Positions 18,234-27,871 of a stretch of 64,000 nucleotides of DNA are shown here, in pieces. A model generated the notes under the pieces. It ran no database searches and was not told the DNA's origin. It was given only the letters and a program-made list of their open reading frames with translations. The first letter of the stretch is position 1. Each line of letters begins with the position of its first letter. Origin of the DNA: Promethearchaeota archaeon (GTDB lineage: Archaea > Asgardarchaeota > Lokiarchaeia > Sigyniarchaeales > SOKP01); contig JAHPZJ010000006.1 of the NCBI GenBank assembly GCA_019058245.1, positions 1-64,000 on the forward strand. Reading direction: 5' to 3'. A program made the position numbers and the translations under genes.

Positions 18234-19727
18234 CTACAATAATGAGGGTAAGATTTTTGCTAGAGGTACTGCAAGACCACCAAGTAATGAGCCTATGGAG
18301 CTTAATTTTTTAAGATAATCCTTTATATTTTTAGATACTTTTACAACTCGTGTTTTTCCCTCAATTATAGTTCCATCTTCAGAAAGAAGGAAAATTTGGA
18401 CTGTTTGTTCTCCAGTTTCTCGAGGTTCTAAAGTTAACCAGGTAGTATCTCCGTTTTCTAACATTGTGGAGAGTATACCAGCGATATCTTTCCCTTCAGA
18501 AGATATTAACGGAATGGGTTTATTTGGTATTTCAAACGTGCCTCTTCCCTCTACTTCAATATCAAGTTTCAGTTTATTAGGTTCAAATCCAGGTGCATTT
18601 ACTTTAATGATATATTTTTTAGCTTCTGGAGAATTATTATACAAGAAACAGAAAATATTCAATTCTGAATTTAGATATACAACTTCTTGAGCTGTTGAGT
18701 CCATATAAATCGGATCTTTTGATAATCGTTCAATATTATCAGCTAATTCTAATTGTAATCTATCAATTATATTGAAAAATCCAGGATTATATTTATATAT
18801 GTAGTTGAAAAGTTTTTCGATATCATTCATAGAAAAATACCATCGTTCTTCCATAAATATTCCTTTTTCGACGTTAAAATTATCTGAATCCACATTAATA
18901 ATTTCCTTTAATTCTTGAATGAGCTGATCTTCAGAAAGAACTTCTTGAAACTTTAAATAATAAAGAAATAACAATCTTTCAATAGCAAAAGTAATAGCTA
19001 ATTCATCTGGTTCGGTCTCTTTGATTTTTTGAATGAACTCAGGATTCAAAATTTTATTTATTTCTGCTAAATATTCGTCCCATTTAAGGAAGGTTACTGG
19101 ATCTAAATGATTTGAAAGTATCTCAGCGAAAAAATTATCTAAGAATATCTGATGCGTAGTTGGTTTATAATAATCTTGAAGACCATTAACATCATGGATA
19201 TTTAAGTTTAAACTTCGAATTAAAATCGCTAGTCCAAATCCTACTAATGCAAAACCAGCTGCTGCGAATCCTAAATTAAGATCAGCGAAAAATATCATTA
19301 CCATAAACAAGACTAAAGCAACAAAACAAATAAGAGATATCAATTTTAATAAATTTGTAACTCGTTTTACGTTATTTGCTAATAGATCAAAACCATCAAG
19401 ACTATCAATCGGTCTCCCTCGCATCCTTTCGAATTTTAAACGCATTTTGAGAGAAGATTCAGTTGAAGTGGCTCCTAACAATAACATTACTGAATTGAAA
19501 AAATATATCGCTAAAATAATATAGAAAATTATAGTCAATGTAAAATCAGTAATATCTAGCTTTGCTATTAATGTGAAAATTGTAATTACAACGAGAGCCA
19601 CAGGAAGTAAAAAAAGTAAAAATTTCCCGACCTTGGACATGTAGCTTATCATGCTTCCTTGGAACTTCTCTTTTTTGAGAATTTTAGCTAATTCTTCTTC
19701 TAAGTTTCTTACCATTTTATGGGTCAT
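18234..19727 (-). CDS. Membrane protein with a large cytoplasmic region and C-terminal beta domain
   Basis: I do not recognise this 497-residue family. Four hydrophobic segments lie at about 33-55, 61-86, 124-147 and 152-172. A helical, charged region (about 190-365) follows, then a beta-rich domain at about 370-475 with Ig-like alternation (FEPNKLKLDIEVEGRG, TTWLTLEPRETGEQTVQIF). The extreme C-terminus (LLGGLAVPLAKILPSLL) is again hydrophobic and could be a short anchor. The N-terminal 30 residues are amphipathic and charged. It is monocistronic, flanked by 220-370 bp of AT-rich DNA. A role in envelope or stress sensing is possible but unsupported. Confidence 0.6.
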   Translation of the reverse strand: MTHKMVRNLEEELAKILKKEKFQGSMISYMSKVGKFLLFLLPVALVVITIFTLIAKLDITDFTLTIIFYIILAIYFFNSVMLLLGATSTESSLKMRLKFERMRGRPIDSLDGFDLLANNVKRVTNLLKLISLICFVALVLFMVMIFFADLNLGFAAAGFALVGFGLAILIRSLNLNIHDVNGLQDYYKPTTHQIFLDNFFAEILSNHLDPVTFLKWDEYLAEINKILNPEFIQKIKETEPDELAITFAIERLLFLYYLKFQEVLSEDQLIQELKEIINVDSDNFNVEKGIFMEERWYFSMNDIEKLFNYIYKYNPGFFNIIDRLQLELADNIERLSKDPIYMDSTAQEVVYLNSELNIFCFLYNNSPEAKKYIIKVNAPGFEPNKLKLDIEVEGRGTFEIPNKPIPLISSEGKDIAGILSTMLENGDTTWLTLEPRETGEQTVQIFLLSEDGTIIEGKTRVVKVSKNIKDYLKKLSSIGSLLGGLAVPLAKILPSLL

Positions 19728-20095
19728 CTTTTTATTTGTTATTATTTTTCAAAATTAAGTAATTAGAATAATAGAACTATTTATTTTTAATATTATTGTA
19801 TAGTATTTCTGAAAAGAAAACGCTTACAAATTATCATTATTGTTTAACTAGGACAAATTGTTTTTTCTAAATATTAGGTTTTTTTATCAAGAATCCAATG
19901 AAAAATCATTACTAAAGCATTTTTCAATTAATATTCATATTTTAAGGATAACATAAATTAATTTAGAAAAATCTTAATCAGATCTCTGAAAAAGATCAAA
20001 AACTGGTCTCCTTTTATTTTAATATATATATTTATGTCAATAAAGTAGTTATATAAATATTAAAATATAAAGAAAAAAATTGTGATTTTTAAAGA
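19728..20095. other. Intergenic region between divergent genes
   Basis: This 368-bp AT-rich spacer separates a minus-strand membrane protein from a plus-strand ABC exporter. Apart from a TATA-like element at 20049-20060, I see no coding potential, RNA gene or repeat. Confidence 0.5.
20047..20060 (+). promoter_or_regulatory. TATA-box promoter of the second ABC exporter
   Basis: The element TTATATAAATAT lies about 36-47 bp before ATG 20096. This gives a start site roughly 10-15 nt upstream of the gene by usual archaeal spacing. It is one of several AT-rich candidates, so the assignment is moderate. Confidence 0.4.
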
Positions 20096-21067
20096 ATGAG
20101 CATAAATGCACTACCTATTGCGATTGAAATTAAAGATCTCAAAAAACATTTTAAAGAAATTAAGGCAGTTGATGGTATATCCTTAAAGATTAAGAAAGGT
20201 GAATTGTTTAGCATTCTTGGACCGAATGGAGCTGGAAAAACCACATTAGTGCGTATGTTAACCACTGTTTTAACTCCTACTGTTGGAGATGCGAATATTA
20301 ATGGATATAGTATTCTGACTGGAAAAAAGGATATTGTTAAGAAAATTGGTGTATGTCCTCAAGAAATAACCATATATGATGTTTTAAGAGCTGAAGAAAA
20401 TGTTGAATTCGTAGCAGCTATGCATGGAATTCCTCGTAGAGAAGCAAAAGAAAAAGCTATTAAGCTTCTAGAGGAATTTGGTATTGCAGGAAGGAAAGAT
20501 TGGTCAAAAAACTTCTCAGGGGGTATGAAAAGACGGTTAAATCTTGCAATGTCATTGATCTTCGAACCAGAGATTCTTTTTCTTGATGAGCCTACTGCGG
20601 GTCTTGATCCTCAAGCAAGGCGACTTGTCTGGGATTTTATTAGAGATTTAAAAAGTAGAGATATTACAATTATACTTATGACACATGATATGGTTGAGGC
20701 GGATTCTTTAAGTGATCGTGTCGCAATTATAGATAATGGTAAGATCATAGCTATGGGAACTCCAACCGAATTGAAAGAGAAATATGGGAGTGATAATGTA
20801 TTAGAAGTCTCTTTCATTGAAAAAAACGATCTTGAAGTAGTAAAAAGCAACATAAAAAATCTTCCATTTGTTGCTAATTCAAGTGAAATCCACAGGAAGG
20901 ATAGGGACACATTACTTATTTCTTTTCAGGGTGGTTTAAAAAACCTTGTAAAACTTTTACAACAAGGACTTATTGAAAACATTGATGAGGTTGAAAATAT
21001 GAAGTTTAGACAAAATTCACTAGAAGATGTATTTTTAAATTTAACAGGAAGGAGGTTGAGAGATTAG
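20096..21067 (+). CDS. DrrA-like ABC exporter, ATP-binding subunit
   Basis: The 323-residue protein is an ABC ATPase with Walker A GPNGAGKT at 42-49, a Q-loop CPQE, signature FSGGMK, Walker B ILFLDEPTAGLDP and a switch His in MTHD. The roughly 100-residue C-terminal extension after about 225, with its FRQNSLEDVFLNLTGR ending, is characteristic of the DrrA/daunorubicin-resistance type exporters. It powers the permease encoded immediately downstream, whose TTG start is 1 bp after this stop codon. The substrate (drug, lipid or glycolipid) cannot be determined from sequence. Confidence 0.93.
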   Translation: MSINALPIAIEIKDLKKHFKEIKAVDGISLKIKKGELFSILGPNGAGKTTLVRMLTTVLTPTVGDANINGYSILTGKKDIVKKIGVCPQEITIYDVLRAEENVEFVAAMHGIPRREAKEKAIKLLEEFGIAGRKDWSKNFSGGMKRRLNLAMSLIFEPEILFLDEPTAGLDPQARRLVWDFIRDLKSRDITIILMTHDMVEADSLSDRVAIIDNGKIIAMGTPTELKEKYGSDNVLEVSFIEKNDLEVVKSNIKNLPFVANSSEIHRKDRDTLLISFQGGLKNLVKLLQQGLIENIDEVENMKFRQNSLEDVFLNLTGRRLRD

Positions 21068-21068
21068 A

Positions 21069-21869
21069 TTGTCCATTTTAGATAATAAAATACTCCAAAT
21101 TTCTGTTAAGAATGTGAAAGAGAAGTTAAGGCATTGGCAATTTTTATTTTTTTCTCTTGGATTACCAATTATGTTTACTCTTATGTTTTACTTCATACTT
21201 GGAACTGAAGAAGACCCTTCGGGTCGTACTGGTTTTGATTATGGCTTTTCTGGGATGGTGATATATGCAGTCGGTATTGGTACTATGAATGCTGCGATAA
21301 TGTTTGCAGGAGAAAAAGGTTCCGGAATGCTTACTCGTTTAGATACTATGCCTACTGGAAGGAAAAATATCTTTCTTGGGACTTTAATTTCTGAGACATT
21401 TTTTTTAATGCTTCAGATTATAATAATGTTTATCATCGGTTATGGTTTTCTGGGTTTATATTTTGTAAACCCTTTAGTATTATTTATAGCATTCTTGGTA
21501 ACTATTCTATTCGGGATCTCCTCTGTTGGAATGGGGATAATGATTGCTAGTGTTTCTAAAAATGTAGAAATAGCGAATGCCTTTTCACTTATGGTCTATA
21601 TGATCCTTATATTTATCTCGGGGAGTTTAATGCCGTTTGAAAGCGTTATTGTATATTTTACACCACCTTATTGGGCAAAACAATTATATTTACAACTTAC
21701 TGTCATGGGAGATGGATTTAATGATAATTTATATAGTAGTTCATTAATAGGCGCGGGAGCAAAAGCTATACCAATTACTCTCTTAGGTGGATTATTAATA
21801 ATTGTAGCATATACAGTAATTTTTGTAATATTAGGCATTCTACTTTTCCAGAAAAAAACTAAATTCTAA
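21069..21869 (+). CDS. DrrB-like ABC-2 exporter permease
   Basis: The 266-residue protein has six hydrophobic segments in the compact ABC-2 layout, with no large external domain. The first is near residues 25-45 and the last ends at about 260. The loop AGEKGSGMLTRLDTMPTGRKNIFLG between helices 2 and 3 is the ABC-2 coupling-region signature. It starts at TTG 21069, 1 bp after the ATPase stop, so the pair is translationally coupled. A nine-T run follows 10 bp after the stop. Together the two genes form a DrrAB-type exporter of unknown substrate. Confidence 0.9.
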   Translation: MSILDNKILQISVKNVKEKLRHWQFLFFSLGLPIMFTLMFYFILGTEEDPSGRTGFDYGFSGMVIYAVGIGTMNAAIMFAGEKGSGMLTRLDTMPTGRKNIFLGTLISETFFLMLQIIIMFIIGYGFLGLYFVNPLVLFIAFLVTILFGISSVGMGIMIASVSKNVEIANAFSLMVYMILIFISGSLMPFESVIVYFTPPYWAKQLYLQLTVMGDGFNDNLYSSSLIGAGAKAIPITLLGGLLIIVAYTVIFVILGILLFQKKTKF

Positions 21870-21875
21870 TCCTAA

Positions 21876-21888
21876 ACCTTTTTTTTTA
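21876..21888 (+). terminator. Oligo-T terminator after the DrrAB-like pair
   Basis: An uninterrupted run of nine T at 21879-21887 starts 10 bp after the permease stop on the same strand. It is a good match to an archaeal intrinsic terminator. Confidence 0.45.
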
Positions 21889-21999
21889 ATATTCAAAATT
21901 TTTAATTTTTTACTAAAATAATCTATAGTATTAAATTCAGAAAGTACAAAAATTCTCAAAACTTTTTCTATTAAATTACGAATAATCGTTTCAATAATT

Positions 22000-23022
22000 T
22001 TGTCTAGTTCTAAATTTGAATTAAAAGAAATTGATGGGATCCATCAGATAAAAATAAACGTTCCTTTTCCTGTTAAATATGTTTGCGTTTATCTCTTTGA
22101 GTTAAATGGAAAAAAGATATTAATTGATTCTGGTTTAAACATGGGTAATTGGAAGAATAACTTATTCGCAGCTTTCGAAGAATTAAATACATCTATACAA
22201 GATATTGATTACTGTATTATCACTCATTTACATACTGACCATATAGGACTAATTCACATTCTTAAAAAAAAGAATCCTGACCTTAAAATCTTAATGCACG
22301 ACATAACTCATGAACTATTGAAATGGGAAACTTCCAAGAATAATTTAAAAATTATTGAAAACAAAGCAAAAGAAGAAGTAAAACAACTAATAAAATATGG
22401 AATGAGTGAAAAACAGGGGGATAGAATAGTATATTTTTTTACTTTTTGGCCTAGATTATTAGAATATCAAAAACCGGATATTATTGTACATGATGGAGAT
22501 GTAACATTCGATAGATTAGAAATTATTTGGACCCCTGGACATAGTTTTGGTCATATTTGTATCTATGATAAACAAAAACAAATTCTTTTCTCGGGGGATC
22601 ATATTCTTAGCAGAATTACACCTCATATTGGAAATTATTTAATACCTGATTATTTAGCAGAGCAATATAAAGAATATGACTTTGAAAATATATTAAAATA
22701 CTACTTAGAATCATTAGATAAGATAGATAAGTTAAATCCTAAGATTATTTTGCCTGCCCATCAAGATATCATTTTTAATCCTCATGAACGAATATTACAG
22801 ATAAAAGATCATCATAAAAGGAGATTGAGTGAAATTTCAAGTGTAATTAAAGATAAACCACTGACAGCATATAAAATATCTCAAATCCACTTTGGAGAAG
22901 ATCTAGATGAAATGAATTCGTTTATGGCATTAAGCGAAGTTTTAGGTCATCTTTTTTATCTACAAGCTCAGGAGAAAGTTAAGATAATTGAGAAAAATGG
23001 AAAAATATTATATTATAGTTAG
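22000..23022 (+). CDS. Metallo-beta-lactamase fold hydrolase with C-terminal winged helix
   Basis: The 340-residue protein has the MBL metal site HLHTDH at residues 76-81, a further His in WTPGHSFGH, an Asp in LFSGDHIL and a late His in ILPAHQD. That is a complete dinuclear zinc/iron set. The C-terminal 80 residues (KPLTAYKISQIHFG then LSEVLGHLFYLQAQEKVKII) look like the winged-helix tail of LACTB2/glyoxalase II-like proteins. The start is TTG; no ATG precedes the conserved part in frame. It is followed 15 bp later by an isoprenylcysteine-methyltransferase-like gene, so the two may be an operon. The substrate is unknown; hydrolase activity is inferred from the fold. Confidence 0.85.
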   Translation: MSSSKFELKEIDGIHQIKINVPFPVKYVCVYLFELNGKKILIDSGLNMGNWKNNLFAAFEELNTSIQDIDYCIITHLHTDHIGLIHILKKKNPDLKILMHDITHELLKWETSKNNLKIIENKAKEEVKQLIKYGMSEKQGDRIVYFFTFWPRLLEYQKPDIIVHDGDVTFDRLEIIWTPGHSFGHICIYDKQKQILFSGDHILSRITPHIGNYLIPDYLAEQYKEYDFENILKYYLESLDKIDKLNPKIILPAHQDIIFNPHERILQIKDHHKRRLSEISSVIKDKPLTAYKISQIHFGEDLDEMNSFMALSEVLGHLFYLQAQEKVKIIEKNGKILYYS

Positions 23023-23037
23023 TTTTTAGAAGATGTT

Positions 23038-23625
23038 ATGATAGAATGGATTAATTTCTTAATATTAATTATTTCAACGCTGTTAATGGCTTTCTTTTAT
23101 ATCAAAAGTGTAGCACCTGCAAAATTAGAAGAAAAATTAGGGGATGTTGCCTATAAAAAATGTGGAATTTATCGAGTTATTGCGAGTTTTTTTGAATTAA
23201 TAGCAATATTAAATTATATTCTTTATTTCTTTTTCCCTTTACCAATTCTTATAGCTCAATTCTTTATATGGGATTATTCGATTTCTGTTATTCTAAGTTT
23301 ATTGATTCTTTTTCCTTGTTTATATATTATGCTTAAAGGAGTCAAAGATGCAGGAAAAGAAGCATTGTTTCCAGATAAAGAACATACTCTTTATAAGGGA
23401 ATATATGAAAAAATTCGTCATCCTCAAGCTCTAGGAGAGGTCTTTCTTTGGTGGGCAGCTGCTTTACTGTTAAATTCTCCATTTCTGTTTCTATATTCTA
23501 TAGTCTGGTTTCCCATATTTTATTGGTTTTGTAAAGCTGAAGAAAAAGATTTGATTTTAAGATATGGAGAATCTTATATAGAGTATAGAAATCGAACAGG
23601 AATGTTTTTTCCAAAAAAAAAATAA
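23038..23625 (+). CDS. Isoprenylcysteine/phospholipid methyltransferase-like membrane protein
   Basis: The 195-residue protein has about five hydrophobic segments. The C-terminal half carries the ICMT/PEMT/NnrU-type motif: YEKIRHPQALGEVFLWW, then AEEKDLILRYGESYIEYRNRTGMFFP. The Arg-His-Pro and the Glu near the end are the AdoMet-contacting residues of that superfamily. It probably methylates a lipid, a lipid-modified protein or an isoprenoid at the membrane. It is 15 bp downstream of an MBL hydrolase gene on the same strand. Whether it acts on prenylated small GTPases, which the genome has relatives of, is pure speculation: the GTPases here lack a CaaX tail. Confidence 0.75.
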   Translation: MIEWINFLILIISTLLMAFFYIKSVAPAKLEEKLGDVAYKKCGIYRVIASFFELIAILNYILYFFFPLPILIAQFFIWDYSISVILSLLILFPCLYIMLKGVKDAGKEALFPDKEHTLYKGIYEKIRHPQALGEVFLWWAAALLLNSPFLFLYSIVWFPIFYWFCKAEEKDLILRYGESYIEYRNRTGMFFPKKK

Positions 23626-23763
23626 TTTCAAATGAAATCCTAAAATTATTAAGTTTCTATTTAACATTGAATTTTTTTATAAAATAAGAAAAAAGATAAA
23701 ATAAAATAATACTAATTCCTAAATCATTAGAATAATATTTATGGAATATTTGAAGAAAATAAA

Positions 23764-24330
23764 ATGTCAATAGTCATTCAAAATTTAAAAGAAGCTATTA
23801 ATGGAGAGAGTAATGCTAAAAGAAAATATGAATTGTATGCAGAAAAAGCAAAAGAAGAAAATCTTCCTGAAGTTGCTGATTTGTTTGAAGCGATTTCATC
23901 TGCAGAAGCAATCCATATTAAAAACCATATAAGAGCTTTAAAAGTTCTAACTAATAAAGATGTTAAAATAGAACAATTCGTAGAAGTGAATGAACATGAT
24001 TTGAAACAAAATCTAAAAGACACAAAAGCGAATTTAATTGATGCTATTAATGGGGAAACTTATGAAACTAAGAAAATGTATAAAAATTTTGTAAAAAGTT
24101 CTAAGAAAGAGGGAAGTGAAGTTGCTGAGTTGTCATTTTCATTAGCAAGAAAAGCTGAGAAAGTTCATGCCAAATTATTTTCAATCTACTTAAAATTATT
24201 AGAAAATAACAAACCAATTGAAAAAAGGAAAATTTTTGTATGTCAGATTTGTGGAAATGTGGAATTTGAAGCACCGCCCTCAGTTTGCCCAATTTGTGAA
24301 CATAGTCAAAAGTTCTTTAAACAATACTAG
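23764..24330 (+). CDS. rbr: Rubrerythrin
   Basis: The 188-residue protein has both rubrerythrin modules. The four-helix di-iron domain shows Glu15, Glu48-x-x-His51, Glu98 and Glu132-x-x-His135. The C-terminal rubredoxin-like domain has Cys160-x-x-Cys163 and Cys175-x-x-Cys178. Rubrerythrins reduce hydrogen peroxide to water with electrons from reduced rubredoxin or NADH oxidoreductases, and mark an anaerobe that meets occasional oxygen. It faces a VIT-type iron/manganese transporter gene tail to tail, 15 bp away, which hints at shared iron handling without proof. Confidence 0.95.
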   Translation: MSIVIQNLKEAINGESNAKRKYELYAEKAKEENLPEVADLFEAISSAEAIHIKNHIRALKVLTNKDVKIEQFVEVNEHDLKQNLKDTKANLIDAINGETYETKKMYKNFVKSSKKEGSEVAELSFSLARKAEKVHAKLFSIYLKLLENNKPIEKRKIFVCQICGNVEFEAPPSVCPICEHSQKFFKQY

Positions 24331-24345
24331 TTTCCTTTTTTCTAT

Positions 24346-25056
24346 TTAAACAACTGTGATCAAATGTTCAAGTACTGTACCAATTCCGTATGAGGCTATA
24401 AAAGCTACAATTCCAATAATTACCATCTCTATTCCACTTCTGATCTTATTTTCTCCAGTAATTTTAGTCTTTAAAACTCCTACTATAAATAGCAAGGTAA
24501 AAGATATTATTGAGGATTGAATCAATGAAATTAAACCTAAATTAAAAAAATAGGCAAATAATGTTAGAAATGACCCAAAAACAAATGAAATAAATGTGAG
24601 TATTGCTCCTATAAGGGGTTTTTCCGGTTCTTCTAATCCTAACTCACTTTTAGTTAAAAAATCTAACCAAACTTGTTTATCTGAAGTAATAGTGTCTACA
24701 CAAGCATTAAGAGTTTCTCCTTTAAGCCCCATGTTTTCAAAAATCTCAAAAACTTCTGTTCGCTCCTCTTCTGGAAATAATTCTATCTCAGCTTTCTCTT
24801 TTTTTAATTCATTTTTTATATAATTATATTCTGATTTACTTGATATATATTCACCAAGTCCCATACTTATAGCTCCTGAAACCATCGCGGCAAAACCTGT
24901 TAATATTACAATTGAATTATTGCCTGTTGCAGCTAGAGTAGCTGCTGCCACTCCTACTAAGAGAGTAAATGTGGATATTAACCCATCATTCATCCCTAAA
25001 ATAACACTGCGGATCTTTCCTCCGCCTACTATATGTTCTTCTTGCCTAGGACTCAA
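24346..25056 (-). CDS. VIT1/CCC1-family iron or manganese transporter
   Basis: The 236-residue protein begins with the family hallmark KIRSVILGMNDGLISTFTLLVG and has five hydrophobic segments: about 25-45, 50-70, 150-170, 175-195 and 210-232. The cytosolic loop between helices 2 and 3 contains the acidic metal-binding segment (KSEYNYIKNELKKEKAEIE through EVFEIFENMG), as in VIT1. Members move Fe2+ or Mn2+ out of the cytosol. It converges on rubrerythrin, a di-iron peroxidase. Direction and metal preference cannot be settled from sequence. Confidence 0.88.
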   Translation of the reverse strand: MSPRQEEHIVGGGKIRSVILGMNDGLISTFTLLVGVAAATLAATGNNSIVILTGFAAMVSGAISMGLGEYISSKSEYNYIKNELKKEKAEIELFPEEERTEVFEIFENMGLKGETLNACVDTITSDKQVWLDFLTKSELGLEEPEKPLIGAILTFISFVFGSFLTLFAYFFNLGLISLIQSSIISFTLLFIVGVLKTKITGENKIRSGIEMVIIGIVAFIASYGIGTVLEHLITVV

Positions 25057-25264
25057 TTTTTACCACAATCCAATTTTTTTTTCTAAATTTTGAAAGGGAA
25101 ATAGAGTAGAAATTATTAAATAAAATATAAAAATGGATATTTGAAAAAAATTTCTTAAATTAAAACTAGAGTTTAACTAATAAATAAAAAAACATAAAAA
25201 AAATCGAAAAATATTAAACTCAAATAAAAAATTTAATCTGGTTTTAGAACTGAGTTTTATAGGA

Positions 25265-26344
25265 TTGGATGAAATTAAAAAATTACTAAAGGATTATCCT
25301 TTAATAAAGGATCGTGAGATAATATCTAAGATTTTAAAGGGGGAAAAGCTTTCTGAAAGGGAATTAACACGAGCTTTCCAAATGTCGCTCCCACTTTTCA
25401 CTTTAATAGTATTAAATAAAAGATATGAAAAGAATAGGCAAATTATTGAAACAAATTGGGTTAATAGTGAGTTCCCTAAATTAAATGATATGGGTACAGT
25501 AAAAAATTTGGAAATTATTCCTTTAATTGATTATCATGCTGAAAACAATTTATTTACCGAAAAAGGTGTTTCTTACTGCATTAAAGCAGATGACATTTGT
25601 ATTTTATATGATACGGGTTTAAATCCTAATAGAAAACATCCATCATCCCTTCTAAAAAATATGGAGGCTTTAGGTATTGAAGTAGAAGACTTTAATTACA
25701 TATTTATTTCACATTTACATGGTGATCATGTAGGAGGATTAAAATGGGCTCAACAGAATACATTCTCACTCTCAGATACTCAACTCAACTTAAGCCATAT
25801 AACAGCATTTACTCCTGTTCCTATGTCTCATCCTACAGCCACTTTACGGCATGTTAAAAAACCAGAAGTCATAGGAGATGGTATAGCGTCTACTGGTCCT
25901 ATTCAAAATCCATTGTTCTTTTTTAAAGATATTTATGAACAAGCCATGGTTATAAATGTTGAAGAAAAAGGTCTTGTGGTTATTGTTGGTTGTGGACATC
26001 AAGGAGTTAAAAAAATAATAGATCGTGTTGAATCCTTATTTGATATACCTATTTATGGTTTTATTGGAGGATTGCATTTACCCATTCCAGAATTCCCAGG
26101 GGAAGAAAATGATTGGTCTGGATTACCATTACTTAAATTTATCATGACAAAAAGACCCCCATGGGAACCGTGGGATGAAAATGATCGGGATTTCGCATTG
26201 AATTATTTAAAAGATAGAAATCCTAAGCTAGTGGCCCTTTCACCTCATGATAGCAGCATTGAAAGCATTAATACTTTTAAAGATACATTTAAGGAATCTT
26301 ATACTGATTTAAAGGTTGGAAAAGCTATTAAAATAGTCAAATAA
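25265..26344 (+). CDS. Metallo-beta-lactamase fold protein, COG1237-like
   Basis: The 359-residue protein has an MBL site HLHGDHVGG, a CGH motif (VVIVGCGHQG) and FIGGLHLP. This set is typical of the COG1237 group annotated as dihydropterin-ribofuranosylaminobenzene-phosphate synthase in methanopterin biosynthesis. The group is broad, so a methanopterin role is only a possibility, though it would suit a one-carbon organism. The start is TTG 25265 and no ATG lies nearby in frame. A roughly 100-residue helical N-terminal extension precedes the MBL fold. It stands alone, convergent with the small gene at 26366. Confidence 0.75.
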   Translation: MDEIKKLLKDYPLIKDREIISKILKGEKLSERELTRAFQMSLPLFTLIVLNKRYEKNRQIIETNWVNSEFPKLNDMGTVKNLEIIPLIDYHAENNLFTEKGVSYCIKADDICILYDTGLNPNRKHPSSLLKNMEALGIEVEDFNYIFISHLHGDHVGGLKWAQQNTFSLSDTQLNLSHITAFTPVPMSHPTATLRHVKKPEVIGDGIASTGPIQNPLFFFKDIYEQAMVINVEEKGLVVIVGCGHQGVKKIIDRVESLFDIPIYGFIGGLHLPIPEFPGEENDWSGLPLLKFIMTKRPPWEPWDENDRDFALNYLKDRNPKLVALSPHDSSIESINTFKDTFKESYTDLKVGKAIKIVK

Positions 26345-26365
26345 AAAAATTTAAAGATTAATTGA

Positions 26366-26791
26366 TTAAATATCTTTACGATCTACTACTTTAATTTCCA
26401 TAACAATATTACCCCAACCACCACACTCTAAACCGGGATCAGGACACCCTACTGTATTTAAAAGTATTTCATTTGGATCTTGGCCTGATATCATAAGCAT
26501 GGAAGTAGCATATACTAAATTCTGTACTGCACCCAAGGCAGACATGCAAATTCTTTTTGGACAAAGTTGTGTCAGTAAAGTTCCAAAACCATCAAAAAAA
26601 AACTTATCTCCAACTTTATGTTGAACATTACAGCCATGTGACTTGATAACTTCTATTACAATTGTCTTATTAATTAAGTTAGGTGCCTTCTTAAGAATTT
26701 CAATATTAATTGGATTTTCCATAAACATTTTCATTTCTTCATCATTATATCCTAAACGACTTTTCATATAGTCCTGAATTTCTTTAGACAT
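26366..26791 (-). CDS. Small cysteine-containing protein, TIGR04076-like
   Basis: The 141-residue protein has the pattern VIEVIKSHGCNVQHKVGDKFFFDGFG, then LCPKRICMSALGAVQ, then TVGCPDPGLECGGWGNIVMEI. This resembles the TIGR04076 family of conserved anaerobe proteins (Gly-x-Cys, HKVGD and a CPDP motif). The function of that family is not known to me. The six conserved cysteines suggest metal or redox binding. The N-terminal 45 residues are a helical extension. It lies upstream of metF on the same strand but with a gap of about 140 bp on the far side, so an operon link is not evident. Confidence 0.55.
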   Translation of the reverse strand: MSKEIQDYMKSRLGYNDEEMKMFMENPINIEILKKAPNLINKTIVIEVIKSHGCNVQHKVGDKFFFDGFGTLLTQLCPKRICMSALGAVQNLVYATSMLMISGQDPNEILLNTVGCPDPGLECGGWGNIVMEIKVVDRKDI

Positions 26792-26931
26792 GATTACTTT
26801 TTCACTCTAAATGTTTTTTTTACTATTTTAATTTATAGATTATTAATTTATCTAAAACTTTTATTATTTACTTTTAAAGTAATGAATAATAAGTAGAAAG
26901 ATAAAAAAAAAGTGTTTTTCAATATGTTTTT

Positions 26932-27864
26932 TTAAGCTTGAATTACTTCCATTAATTTAGGGAATATTCGGGGATAATGCACTGCCATACAATGCACACC
27001 TGCTAACAATCCTTTTCGCTTTAGCTCAGAAATAAAGGGCTTGAAAAACTCATAGTTTGCTTGATCATATACTCTTTTTTGTTCCTTTTTATCATCCTTA
27101 AACTCAGTTTTGATATTTTTCCATTTCGCCAAAATATCTTTTGGAACATCAACTCCAGGAACAAATGTATCAAAACCCTTAGCAATACCATAACTTTTCA
27201 TTGGAAAAATTCCAAGTAAAACAGGTACATTATATTTTTTGATCTCACTTAAAAATTCAATAGTTCGATCCAAATCATATACAACTTGAGTTTGTATAAA
27301 TTCACAACCTGCTTGAGCCTTTCTTCCAATTTTTAAAATCTCAGCTTCCATAGGGTCTGCATTTGGATTCGCAGCAGCTCCTACATGTAGAGTAGGAGGG
27401 TGCTCAATTTCATGACCATTTATTGTTCCCTTATCAACCATTTCTTTTACTAATCTAACTAAAGTTGCTGAATCAAGATCAAATACTGGTTTTGATTCAG
27501 GCATATCTCCGAGTGCAGGATGATCACCAGTAAGAGATAACACATTCCTTAGCCCTAATGCATGACCACCCATAATCATTCCAGCAATTCCCAGTTTGTT
27601 CACGTCTCTTACTGTTAATTGCCAAATTACTTCTAATCCAGCTTCTTTTTGAATAATATGAGAAGCGGCCATACTATTAATTGTCACTATCCCAAGTGGG
27701 CTATCGGTTACATTAGCAGCAACTACGTATGGGGCCATTTCTTTAGCTTCTTGGATTGTATGTGAAAGATCACACGTTTTTTCAGGCTCAAGTTCACCTG
27801 TTAGTATGAAATCCCCATTCGCTAATTTTTCGCCCAATTTAGAATATATTTTTTTTTCTACCAT
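26932..27864 (-). CDS. metF: Methylenetetrahydrofolate (or -pterin) reductase catalytic subunit MetF
   Basis: The 310-residue TIM-barrel flavoprotein reads as MetF. FILTGELEPEK is the strand-1 Glu motif, VAANVTDSPLG follows, and NVLSLTGDHPALGD is the folate-proximal Asp loop. PTLHVGAAANPNADP and GCEFIQTQVVYDLD follow, the latter ending strand 6-7. It reduces methylene- to methyl-tetrahydrofolate or the methanopterin analogue in the methyl branch of the Wood-Ljungdahl pathway. It lies 7 bp downstream of metV on the same strand and has a GGAGGT site before its ATG. A close paralogue is at 48599 in the Hdr operon. Which C1 carrier it uses cannot be told from sequence. Confidence 0.9.
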   Translation of the reverse strand: MVEKKIYSKLGEKLANGDFILTGELEPEKTCDLSHTIQEAKEMAPYVVAANVTDSPLGIVTINSMAASHIIQKEAGLEVIWQLTVRDVNKLGIAGMIMGGHALGLRNVLSLTGDHPALGDMPESKPVFDLDSATLVRLVKEMVDKGTINGHEIEHPPTLHVGAAANPNADPMEAEILKIGRKAQAGCEFIQTQVVYDLDRTIEFLSEIKKYNVPVLLGIFPMKSYGIAKGFDTFVPGVDVPKDILAKWKNIKTEFKDDKKEQKRVYDQANYEFFKPFISELKRKGLLAGVHCMAVHYPRIFPKLMEVIQA

Positions 27865-27871
27865 TTTAACT